NCBI GenBank assembly: GCA_964427535.1
Contig: CAYRVF010000106.1
Span: forward strand, 1 to 18,167
Length of the DNA: 18,167 nt
Origin: CAYRVF01 sp964427535
Lineage (GTDB): Bacteria > Chloroflexota > Ktedonobacteria > Ktedonobacterales > JADMIN01
Reading direction: 5' to 3'
The position numbers and the translations under genes were made by a program. The notes under the pieces were generated by a model. That model searched no databases. It saw nothing but the letters and a program-made list of their open reading frames with translations, and was not told the DNA's origin. Below, piece after piece: positions 1 to 6,706 of the stretch (positions are counted from its first letter, which is position 1; every line of letters starts with the position of its first letter).

Positions 1-940
1 AATACGGGCCGATGGCGGAGTAGGAGAAGGAGTGGACGGACGAGATGATGCCGCTGCGCACCTCGAAGGTGCCGAAGATGGAGAGCAGGAACGTCGCCAG
101 CACGAGACAGAGGTTCCAGACTTTGAGCGTGCCGCGCCGCTCCTGCACCATCGAGGAGTGCAGATAGGCCGTCGCGGTGAGCCAGGGCAGCAGCGCGGCG
201 TTCTCCACCGGGTCCCAACCCCAATAGCCGCCCCACCCCAGCACGTGATACGCCCACCACGCGCCGAGCAGCAGACCTGCTGTCTGGATGCTCCATGCGG
301 CGAGCGCCCAGCGGCGCACCGACCGCAGCCAGCTCGCGTCGAGCTGTCCGGTGATCATCGCGGCGACGGCGAAAGCAAACGGCAGCGCGAAGCTCATGTA
401 GCCCATCAGCAACATCGGCGGATGTACGAGCATGCCGGGGTCCTGCAGAATGGGGTTCAGCCCCTGCCCGTCGACCGGAGGAATGCGCACGCGGACGAAC
501 GGCGACGAGACGAAGTTGAGCACGAAGAGGAAAAAACCCTCGATGGTCATCAGCACCGCGATGACCCACGGCACCAGCCTGCCAGGGGTGCGCGCATGCA
601 GCAGCACGGCGACGCTGGAGAAGACCGAGAGCATCAGCGCCCAGTAGAGCAGCGAGCCTTCCTGGCCACCATAGAACGCCGCCAGCGTGTAGATCCAGGG
701 CATCGCCATGCTGGAATGCTCGGCGACATACAGTACGCCGTAGTCGTGAATCAGAAACGACCCGATCAGTGAGCCTGCCGCGATGACGAGTAGCGCCGCC
801 ATCACTACTACCGCCCGGCGCGCGCTCGCGACCAGCGCGGGCGACGAGCGTACGGCGCCGAGGATCGCGCTACCCAGGGCATATACGGCGAAGACCAGCG
901 CAAGCATCTGCGCGATCATGCCAAGGTCGGAGAGATGCAC
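1..940 (-). CDS. ccmF: Cytochrome c maturation protein CcmF (N-terminal half, runs off left edge)
   Basis: CcmF is the membrane heme lyase of System I that passes heme from holo-CcmE to CxxCH sites of apocytochromes. 313 codons are present, about half of the usual length; the C-terminal part lies beyond position 1. The WWD heme-handling motif (GWGGYWGWDPVENAA) lies near residues 233-247. Histidines matching the known E. coli CcmF heme ligands are visible: H173 in VHPP, H261 in YLHSS and H303 in SVHSF. With the GTG at 940 these fall on exactly the E. coli numbers, which supports that start; GGGAG lies 6 nt before it. An in-frame ATG at 919 is the alternative. The start is 24 nt after the ccmE stop, so the two are probably co-transcribed. 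Remaining ccm genes may follow off the left edge. Identity is very secure. Confidence 0.96.
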   Translation of the reverse strand, partial: MHLSDLGMIAQMLALVFAVYALGSAILGAVRSSPALVASARRAVVVMAALLVIAAGSLIGSFLIHDYGVLYVAEHSSMAMPWIYTLAAFYGGQEGSLLYWALMLSVFSSVAVLLHARTPGRLVPWVIAVLMTIEGFFLFVLNFVSSPFVRVRIPPVDGQGLNPILQDPGMLVHPPMLLMGYMSFALPFAFAVAAMITGQLDASWLRSVRRWALAAWSIQTAGLLLGAWWAYHVLGWGGYWGWDPVENAALLPWLTATAYLHSSMVQERRGTLKVWNLCLVLATFLLSIFGTFEVRSGIISSVHSFSYSAIGPY

Positions 941-964
941 GGCACGCTCCCGTCTGGGGTCAGG

Positions 965-1438
965 TCAGTTTCCCACCGCGCCATTGGAGGCAGCGGCCGG
1001 AGTCGCGGATTGGAACTTGGATGGGCACTTCGCCAGCAACGTCTGCGCGTGGAAGGTCCCCTGCTGCAGATGCCCTTCGACGACCACCTGCACGCCGGGC
1101 TTGAAGATGTCGGGCACGACGCCGCTATAGACAACCGGCATGGACTGTCCGCTGTCGGTGACGACGAAGCGCATGGCCTGCGTCTGCTCGTTGCGCACGA
1201 TCGACCCCTGCTGGACGAAGCCCGCCACCCGCACGGCCTGTGAGCCGCACGTCGTGCAGCTTCGCAGTTGCGGAATCGTCATGTAGAACTCGGCGGTGGT
1301 GCGCGTGTTCGCGAAGACGAGATAGGCGACCGCGGCGAGAATCGCGAGCCCGGCGAGCACGAAGCTCACGCGGACTTTGCGCCGGTGCGGCGCCGATGCC
1401 TTGGGCGCTGCCACCCGCTCAAGAGAGTCTACTTGCAC
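965..1438 (-). CDS. ccmE: Heme chaperone CcmE, cysteine-type with CPSKF motif
   Basis: CcmE is a membrane-anchored periplasmic chaperone that binds heme covalently and delivers it to CcmF. The 157-residue protein has a basic N-terminus, one membrane segment (about residues 25-43) and an OB-fold domain (VAGFVQQGSI, FVVTDSG, PVVYSGVVPDIF, VVVEGHL). The heme site is CPSKF with C138 and F142. Cysteine in place of the proteobacterial His is known from archaeal and some bacterial CcmE (CxxxY, System I*), but the usual Tyr is Phe here. A second cysteine pair, CTTC at residues 61-64, sits between the membrane segment and the first conserved strand. The start is GTG with GGAGG 8 nt upstream. It lies 43 nt after the copD-like gene and 24 nt before ccmF. 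Family is secure; the effect of the Phe is unknown. Confidence 0.94.
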   Translation of the reverse strand: MQVDSLERVAAPKASAPHRRKVRVSFVLAGLAILAAVAYLVFANTRTTAEFYMTIPQLRSCTTCGSQAVRVAGFVQQGSIVRNEQTQAMRFVVTDSGQSMPVVYSGVVPDIFKPGVQVVVEGHLQQGTFHAQTLLAKCPSKFQSATPAAASNGAVGN

Positions 1439-1481
1439 CCTAATCGCCTCCGTCTATCGCCACCCGCCCGACACCGCACTG

Positions 1482-1946
1482 CTATGGATGCGGGACCAGC
1501 GCGGACTCGTACAGCCCGGTCAATATCGTTCCCAACAGAAATGCCAGCACACCCAGCGCGAGAATCAGCCGCGGGGCAAGGTACCACATGCGTCCCCGGT
1601 ACTTCGCCAGGCGTCGCGCCTCCTGCGCCTGATACAGCGCCAGCACGAACATGCCGAGCGCCACTGCCACCTTCAACACCAGCACGACGACATATGTCGT
1701 GCCGACCGTGACCGTCGTCAGCCGGTCGAACGTCAGGTACATGCCACTGACGAGCAGCGCGCCAATCGAGATGTTCACCATCCGCCGGAACAGCCGCGCG
1801 ATGGTCGCGCTGACCTCCGGGGCCGCCTTGCCCAGCCGCAGCGCTGGCGTGATCACCAGCAGGTACACCAGGCTGCCACCGACCCACAGGCCACCCGCCA
1901 GCACGTGTATCGTCCGCAATGCATCACGCAGCACGAGCGCCAGCAT
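1482..1946 (-). CDS. CopD-like integral membrane protein
   Basis: A 154-residue protein with four predicted membrane segments (about residues 10-34, 53-72, 80-103 and 124-146). The N-terminal pattern RTIHVLAGGLWVGG, with H14 and W21, fits the CopD/PF05425-like family, some members of which take part in copper import or bind heme. A role in copper supply to the oxidase or in cytochrome assembly is inferred only from position: it lies between ccdA (12 nt gap) and ccmE (43 nt gap), and its GGAG ribosome site begins directly after the ccdA stop. The function is not established by sequence; it could simply be a conserved membrane partner of the ccm cluster. Confidence 0.8.
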   Translation of the reverse strand: MLALVLRDALRTIHVLAGGLWVGGSLVYLLVITPALRLGKAAPEVSATIARLFRRMVNISIGALLVSGMYLTFDRLTTVTVGTTYVVVLVLKVAVALGMFVLALYQAQEARRLAKYRGRMWYLAPRLILALGVLAFLLGTILTGLYESALVPHP

Positions 1947-1958
1947 GACGGTGCTCCG

Positions 1959-2726
1959 CTAGCCCAGCGAGAACGGCGATGCCCAGGTCGAGAAGACCGA
2001 CACCTCGCCCGTCAGATAGATGACGCCGACGATCACCAGCAACGCGCCCGAGACGATCGAGACCGCCTGGGCGTGCCGCTTCATCCAGCCGAGTGCGCGC
2101 ATGCCTGCCGAGAGCCCGAAGCCGACCGACAGGAACGGTAACGCGAACCCGATCGAGTAGACCGTCAGCAGCAGCCCCGCGATCCACGGGCTCCCCGATG
2201 CCGCGACATAAGCGTAAATCGCGGCCAGCACCGGGCCGATGCAGGGCGTCCACCCGGCGGCGAACACGATGCCGAGCACGAACGGCGCGCCCCAGCCCAG
2301 CCCACTGAGCCGTCCCGGTCCCAGATGCAGGCGGCCCTCGCGCATCAACAGCATCGTCAGACTCTTTGGCAGTAGCCCGAGCAGAAAGATGCCCATGACG
2401 ATCATGACGATGCCCGCGACGGTCTCCATCACCGGCTTGTACGCCGAGAACACATAGCCGAAGGTGCTCGCGAGCAGTCCGACAACGATGAACGCGAACG
2501 AGAACCCGCTGACGAAGATCACGCTGACGGCGCCACTCCGCGACATGCCCCACGGCCCCTTGGGGGGCGCAACCGCCTGTCCATTCGCGTCGAGCGCCGC
2601 CGTACCGGAGAGATAGCCGATATAGCCCGGGACCAGGGGTGCCACACATGGCGAGAAGAACGACACCAGCCCGCCAAAAAAGGCGATGACCAGCGCCTCC
2701 CACGCGGCGTGCTGCAAAATCTCCAT
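1959..2726 (-). CDS. ccdA: Cytochrome c biogenesis protein CcdA (thiol-disulfide electron carrier)
   Basis: CcdA carries electrons from cytoplasmic thioredoxin across the membrane to periplasmic thioredoxin-like proteins that keep apocytochrome CxxCH thiols reduced. The 255-residue protein has about six membrane segments. The two redox cysteines lie in the family motifs SPCVAPLVPGY (C27) and GWTPCIGPV (C162). Length is normal for short CcdA-type proteins, without the N- and C-terminal domains of DsbD. The start ATG has GGGAG upstream. It follows the ResA-like gene by 65 nt and precedes the copD-like gene by 12 nt. The pairing of CcdA with a ResA-like protein makes a complete reductive branch for heme attachment. 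Confidence 0.95.
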   Translation of the reverse strand: MEILQHAAWEALVIAFFGGLVSFFSPCVAPLVPGYIGYLSGTAALDANGQAVAPPKGPWGMSRSGAVSVIFVSGFSFAFIVVGLLASTFGYVFSAYKPVMETVAGIVMIVMGIFLLGLLPKSLTMLLMREGRLHLGPGRLSGLGWGAPFVLGIVFAAGWTPCIGPVLAAIYAYVAASGSPWIAGLLLTVYSIGFALPFLSVGFGLSAGMRALGWMKRHAQAVSIVSGALLVIVGVIYLTGEVSVFSTWASPFSLG

Positions 2727-2791
2727 CAGTCCCGCTCCCTATGCGGCTGGCGAACTTGCCCGAAGGCGCGCACCGCCGGGCCGCGTTGCCG

Positions 2792-3421
2792 TTATTTCAG
2801 AATGGCCGCGACGTGCTGATCGAGCGTCAGCGGGTCGATTGCTCCGCCCCACTTGAAGTTGATCGTGCCGTTGCGGTCGATGAAGACCGTCTCGGGCACA
2901 CCCGTCACAGCATACGAGATCGCGATACTGCCCGATGCATCCGCCCCCGCCAGGTACGTCGCGCCGTTGCGCTGCAAGAACGCGGTTCCGGCCTGCTGTG
3001 TATCTTGGAAGGCGACGCCGACGAACACCACCCCCTGCGCCGAATACTTCTGCCAGCCCTGTTCGAGCACTGGCGCTTCCTCCTGACAGGGGTCACACCA
3101 GGAGGCGAAGAAATTGACGACGACGGGTTTGCCCTTGAGCGCGGCGAGATGTACCGTCTGCCCAGGAGTGCCGTTCCAGACCGTGACGGTGAAATCGGGC
3201 GCGTGGCGTCCGACCACGTTCGTGTTCACGGTGCTGGTAGTCGCCTGCCCCGCCGAGATTAGCCGCACGAGCAGCACGACCAGCAGTGCGGCGGTCGTCA
3301 GCGTCGTCACCGTGAAGGTGATGATGGCCCGTGGGCTCAGCGGCAACCGTCGTGTCTCCACACGCTCGGCACCTGCGCTCTCCACCTGCTCCCGCTGCTC
3401 ACTCGTCTTTGGCGCTGTCAT
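2792..3421 (-). CDS. resA: Membrane-anchored thioredoxin-like protein (ResA/TlpA family)
   Basis: An extracytoplasmic thiol-disulfide oxidoreductase expected to reduce apocytochrome c disulfides using electrons from CcdA. The 209-residue protein has a polar N-terminus of about 32 residues, one membrane segment (about 33-55) and a thioredoxin fold. The active site is FASWCDPCQEE with C109 and C112, followed by the family's cis-proline in GVPETVF (P176). The start ATG has AAGG 7 nt upstream, and a candidate promoter lies 65-94 nt before it. It is the first gene of the resA-ccdA-copD-ccmE-ccmF run. ResA and TlpA are not cleanly separable by eye, so the symbol is tentative; the fold and role in the cluster are secure. 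Confidence 0.9.
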   Translation of the reverse strand: MTAPKTSEQREQVESAGAERVETRRLPLSPRAIITFTVTTLTTAALLVVLLVRLISAGQATTSTVNTNVVGRHAPDFTVTVWNGTPGQTVHLAALKGKPVVVNFFASWCDPCQEEAPVLEQGWQKYSAQGVVFVGVAFQDTQQAGTAFLQRNGATYLAGADASGSIAISYAVTGVPETVFIDRNGTINFKWGGAIDPLTLDQHVAAILK

Positions 3422-3485
3422 CTCGTCACCTTACCGTGCAGGCATGGCCTCTAGCATGACATCTAGGATGAAGGGCTGCCGCAAG

Positions 3486-3515
3486 ATTATGGTAACCCGT
3501 CAATCTATTGTGCAA
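3486..3515 (-). promoter_or_regulatory. Candidate sigma-70-type promoter for the resA-ccdA-copD-ccmEF run
   Basis: Read on the minus strand: TTGCAC (3510-3515), an 18-nt spacer, then CATAAT (3486-3491). The -10 matches consensus at five of six bases and the -35 at three. It lies just upstream of the ResA-like gene and downstream of the two inverted repeats after coxA, where a new transcript would be expected to start. The same -35 hexamer TTGCAC occurs in the promoter of the regulator at 7845. Confidence 0.45.
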
Positions 3516-3516
3516 C

Positions 3517-3545
3517 GCGGCGGGACTCTCGACAAGGCCCGCCGC
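3517..3545 (-). terminator. Inverted repeat between coxA and resA, possible terminator
   Basis: A perfect 8-bp GC-only stem, GCGGCGGG (3517-3524) with CCCGCCGC (3538-3545), around a 13-nt loop. It lies downstream of the coxA stop on the coxA strand. No T-run follows on either strand, so it is not a classical intrinsic terminator. It could be a Rho-dependent pause or an RNA-stabilising 3' hairpin. Confidence 0.4.
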
Positions 3546-3552
3546 CGTCAGT

Positions 3553-3582
3553 CCTTCCCCCTCCCGTGAAGGAGGAGGAAGG
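3553..3582 (-). terminator. 12-bp hairpin directly downstream of coxA
   Basis: CCTTCCCCCTCC (3553-3564) pairs with GGAGGAGGAAGG (3571-3582) around the hexanucleotide loop CGTGAA, with a single mismatch in 12 pairs. It starts 28 nt past the coxA stop codon in the direction of transcription. There is no T-run, so it is either a terminator of a non-classical type or a 3'-end stabiliser of the cox transcript. Confidence 0.5.
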
Positions 3583-3609
3583 CACGGTCCCGCAGTACAC
3601 CATCAGCAA

Positions 3610-5358
3610 CTAGTGCTCGCGACGCCAGTCGGGGTCCTCCGGGTGCTTGAGGTCCCACATCGGGCGGCGGCTGCGCACCACTGGAATGGTCTCGAAGTTC
3701 TCTGGCGGCGGAGGCGAGGTCGTCGCCCACTCCAGTGTGAAGCCGTCCCACGGATCGTTCGGCGCCTTGGCCGGCTTCGTTATCGTGATGGCGAAGTTGA
3801 TCAGGAAGACGATCACGCCGACCGCGAGCAGCAGCGCGCCGATCGTCGACGTCAGGTTCAGGCTGTTCCAGCCCATATCCGCCGGATAGGTGTACTGCCT
3901 GCGCGGCATGCCCAGGAGTCCGAGGATGTGCATTGGGAAGAAGGCGAGGTTCAGGCCGATCATGAAGATCCAGAATTGGATCTGCCCGAGCCGCTCATTC
4001 AGCATCCGCCCGCTCATCTTCGGGAACCAATAGAACATGCCCGCGAACATCGCCATCGCCGCGCCGCCGAAGAGCACATAGTGGATGTGCGAGACGACGA
4101 AGTAGCTGTCGGTCACCTGATAGTCGAACGGCACCACCGCTAGCGCCGCCCCGTTCAGACCGCCGATCAGGAACATCGCCACGAACCCGACGGCGAAAAG
4201 CATCGGCGTGGTGAACCGCAGCCGTCCACCATAGACCGTCGCCACCCAGTTGAAGATCTTGACCGCCGTCGGAATCGCGATCAGCGTCGTCGAGGAGGCG
4301 AAGAACGCCTGAGCGAGAGGCGGCAGGCCGACCGCGAACATGTGGTGTGCCCACACCGTAAAACTCAGGAACCCAATCGCCACACCCGACCACGCCACGA
4401 AGGTGTAACCAAAGATCGGCTTGCCCGAGAACACTGGCAACACCTCAGAGATGATGCCGAAGGCGGGCAAGATCAGGATGTACACCTCGGGATGGCCGAA
4501 CGACCAGAACAGGTGCTGCCAGAGTAAGGGGTCGCCCCCTTGGCTGGCCTGGAAGAAGTGCGTGCCCAGGTGCCGGTCGAAGTACAAGAAGAAGCTGGCG
4601 ACCGTCACGCTCGGCAGCGAGAAGATCAGCAGGAACGACGTCACCATCGTCATCCAGGTGAAGAGCGGCATGCGGTTGATCGAGAGCCCCGGCGCGCGCA
4701 TCCGCAGGATGGTGACGATGAAGTTGATGCTGCCGGTGATCGACGCGATACCGAGCAGGTTGATGCCGACGATCCAGAAGTCCATATTCGGACCCGGCGC
4801 GAAACATCCCTGCTGGCCGAGCGCGGCAGCCTGCGCGGCGTGTGCGGCCTGCGACTGCAGGGTCTGGCCCGCCACGTTCTGCGCGATACAGTTCGGCGTG
4901 GCCTCCGTCAGCGGCGCATAGCTGAACCAGCCCGCGTTCGGCGCCGCGCCGAAGAGGAAGCTGGAGCTAAGCACCAGACCGCCCGCCAGGAACAACCAGT
5001 AGCCGAGCTGATTGATGCGCGGGAAGGCCATGTCACGCGCGCCAATCATCAGAGGCACGAGGAAGTTGCCGAAGCCGGTCCACATCGGCATGACGAACAG
5101 GAAGATCATGGTCGTCGCGTGCATCGTGAAGACCTGATCGTACGCCTCGGGACTCAGGAACTTGTTGTTCGGCTGCGAGAGCTGCCAGCGGATCAACTCC
5201 GCCTCCAGCCCGCCGACCAGGAAGAACAGGAACGCGGTGTAGATGTACAGAATGCCAATGCGCTTATGGTCAACCGTCGTCACCCACGAACCAAAGGCCG
5301 ATTGTTTCCAGGTCCGTCGTACGAGCCGGCCGCGTGTCGCGACACTTCCAACAGCCAT
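3610..5358 (-). CDS. coxA: Cytochrome c oxidase subunit I (heme-copper oxidase, A-type)
   Basis: The catalytic subunit, which reduces O2 to water and pumps protons. 582 residues with twelve expected membrane segments. Visible ligands: H80 and H426 for the low-spin heme, H424 for the high-spin heme, and H289, H338 and H339 for CuB. Y293 is positioned for the His-Tyr crosslink. GHPEVY keeps E291, marking an A1-type enzyme. T364 and K367 (IPTAVK) mark the K channel. A roughly 32-residue Ala/Gln-rich insertion with C157 and C185 sits in the outer loop before PGPNMDFW; ordinary subunit I has a short loop there. GAGGG lies 5 nt before the ATG. The gene follows coxB by 96 nt. No subunit III gene follows it. 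Confidence 0.98.
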   Translation of the reverse strand: MAVGSVATRGRLVRRTWKQSAFGSWVTTVDHKRIGILYIYTAFLFFLVGGLEAELIRWQLSQPNNKFLSPEAYDQVFTMHATTMIFLFVMPMWTGFGNFLVPLMIGARDMAFPRINQLGYWLFLAGGLVLSSSFLFGAAPNAGWFSYAPLTEATPNCIAQNVAGQTLQSQAAHAAQAAALGQQGCFAPGPNMDFWIVGINLLGIASITGSINFIVTILRMRAPGLSINRMPLFTWMTMVTSFLLIFSLPSVTVASFFLYFDRHLGTHFFQASQGGDPLLWQHLFWSFGHPEVYILILPAFGIISEVLPVFSGKPIFGYTFVAWSGVAIGFLSFTVWAHHMFAVGLPPLAQAFFASSTTLIAIPTAVKIFNWVATVYGGRLRFTTPMLFAVGFVAMFLIGGLNGAALAVVPFDYQVTDSYFVVSHIHYVLFGGAAMAMFAGMFYWFPKMSGRMLNERLGQIQFWIFMIGLNLAFFPMHILGLLGMPRRQYTYPADMGWNSLNLTSTIGALLLAVGVIVFLINFAITITKPAKAPNDPWDGFTLEWATTSPPPPENFETIPVVRSRRPMWDLKHPEDPDWRREH

Positions 5359-5389
5359 GCTACCCTCTCAGTCCGGCACTGTGTCTGCT

Positions 5390-5403
5390 TGGCAACGGTG
5401 CCA
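5390..5403 (-). repeat. Small inverted repeat in the coxB-coxA gap
   Basis: TGGCA (5390-5394) and TGCCA (5399-5403) around a 4-nt loop, extendable by a wobble pair and one more pair. It sits in the 96-nt gap between coxB and coxA and could mark RNA processing or partial attenuation. It is short and may be chance. Confidence 0.25.
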
Positions 5404-5454
5404 GGCAGGCAGCGTGCGGGAGCGCATCCCCCACAACCCTGCCTCCGCGCGACA

Positions 5455-6504
5455 CTACTTGAGACTCTGCAAATACGCCACAAGCGCGTCCACCTGCTGA
5501 GGAGTCAGCTTGGTGTACCCTGGGCTTGTTCCGTCGAAGGACGGCATGTCGGCACCTTCCTTGACGGTCTGGGCGTGGTAGACCCAGTCGTAGAGGTTCT
5601 GGGTGGTGTTGTTGGTCACGCCACCCGCGATCAGCAGCCGGCTGCCGAAGTGGGTCAGGTTCGGACCAATCTGCGCCGGCGTCTGTTTGTTCACGCCGTT
5701 CACGACGTGGCAGCCAGCGCACCCTGCCGCGCCGAAGAAGATCGCCTTGCCCTGCTGCGCGAGCGGGTCGGTCGGAGTGGTCGCGGGCTGTAGCTGCTGC
5801 GCGATCCATGCCTGATAGTCGCTCTGCGACTGCGCGACGACGACGAAGTCCATATGCGCGTGCTGTGTGCCGCAGAACTCGGCGCACTCGCCGCGATACG
5901 TCCCGGCAGTGTCAGCCTGGAACCACATCGCGTTGTTGTGGCCGGGGATGATGTCGGTCTTGCCGGTTAGCTGCGGAATCCAGAAGCTATGGATGACGTT
6001 GTCCGACTGCAGATCGACGTGGACGACCGTGCCCACCGGCACGTGCAGCTCGTCGCCGGTGACGACGTTCTCACTGGGATAGCGGAACTCGAACCACCAC
6101 TGGTGCCCGATGGCCGTCACATTGATCGTCGGCTTCCCTTGCGGCTGCGCCAGCGCGAACATCGTGCCGATCGTCACCCCGAGCACGATGAAGAGCACGA
6201 CGGACGGCACGATCGTCCAGGCGATCTCCAGTCCGGTATGGCCGGAGACCTGACGTGCCGGAGCGGCACCCGGGCGATCGCGGAAGCGGATCACCGAGTA
6301 GAGCAGCGCCGACGTGACGAGCACGAAGACGATAGTCGCGACGACCAGAATGAACCAGAACAGGAAGGCTTCCCGATTTGCTTCTGGTCCCTTCGGATTG
6401 AGAATGCTTGGCGAGTTTTCACCGCATCCTGCCAGTAGGGCCGCGGACGTCAGCGCCAGCAGGGCAACTCCTGCGCGCCGCGCCCATTTGGAACGAAACG
6501 GCAT
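5455..6504 (-). CDS. coxB: Cytochrome c oxidase subunit II with fused cytochrome c domain (caa3 type)
   Basis: This subunit takes electrons at the CuA centre and passes them to subunit I. The 349-residue precursor begins with a lipoprotein signal (lipobox LLAGC, C27). Two membrane hairpin segments follow (about 48-72 and 95-117), then a cupredoxin domain with CuA ligands H172, C207, C211, H215 and M218 in the pattern CxxxCxxxHxxM. The C-terminus (about 245-349) is a cytochrome c domain with heme site GCAGCH (C262, C265, H266) and likely axial M320 in ADMPSF. This fusion defines caa3-type oxidases. The chosen ATG at 6504 puts the signal peptide at the start and has GAGGGA upstream; the frame stays open to 6636 but that extension is basic and unlike a signal peptide. 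The ccm genes next door would mature its heme site. Confidence 0.97.
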   Translation of the reverse strand: MPFRSKWARRAGVALLALTSAALLAGCGENSPSILNPKGPEANREAFLFWFILVVATIVFVLVTSALLYSVIRFRDRPGAAPARQVSGHTGLEIAWTIVPSVVLFIVLGVTIGTMFALAQPQGKPTINVTAIGHQWWFEFRYPSENVVTGDELHVPVGTVVHVDLQSDNVIHSFWIPQLTGKTDIIPGHNNAMWFQADTAGTYRGECAEFCGTQHAHMDFVVVAQSQSDYQAWIAQQLQPATTPTDPLAQQGKAIFFGAAGCAGCHVVNGVNKQTPAQIGPNLTHFGSRLLIAGGVTNNTTQNLYDWVYHAQTVKEGADMPSFDGTSPGYTKLTPQQVDALVAYLQSLK

Positions 6505-6510
6505 ACGTGG

Positions 6511-6516
6511 TCCCTC
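6511..6516 (-). promoter_or_regulatory. Ribosome binding site fixing the coxB start
   Basis: GAGGGA on the minus strand, 6 nt before the ATG at 6504. It selects this start over the upstream in-frame starts, as does the lipoprotein signal that begins here. Confidence 0.7.
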
Positions 6517-6626
6517 GACCTCCCAGATGTAGTTTTCGGCTCCGTTGCCCGATGCCAGTCTCCACCTCCGCCGGTGCCGCCCCGTGGGCATCCAGCAAGA
6601 GAGGAGCATAGACCGGCGCATCTGAC

Positions 6627-6654
6627 ACAGTACCATACCAGACGCGCCTTACAA
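6627..6654 (-). promoter_or_regulatory. Weak candidate promoter in the ctaB-coxB gap
   Basis: The 202-nt gap between ctaB and coxB (6505-6706) holds no gene. On the minus strand TTGTAA (6649-6654) and TACTGT (6627-6632) are separated by 16 nt. Matches to consensus are four and three of six bases. The unusually long gap makes an internal coxBA promoter plausible, but this match is weak. Confidence 0.25.
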
Positions 6655-6706
6655 ACCCCGGACAGCAGAGGTACTTCGCCTTCATGCTCCCTGACGGGCT
6701 CCGCGT

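Noticed and set aside
32..772. Plus-strand open frame of 246 codons at the left edge
   Set aside because: Opposite strand of ccmF, whose WWD motif and three ligand histidines are unmistakable.
4540..5793. Plus-strand open frame of 417 codons opposite coxA and coxB
   Set aside because: It is antisense to two genes with complete catalytic motifs, its product is a low-complexity Arg/His/Glu-rich string, and it crosses a gene boundary. It is a by-product of high GC.
6505..6636. N-terminal extension of coxB to an upstream start
   Set aside because: The lipoprotein signal begins at the ATG at 6504, which has its own GAGGGA; the extension would bury the signal peptide.
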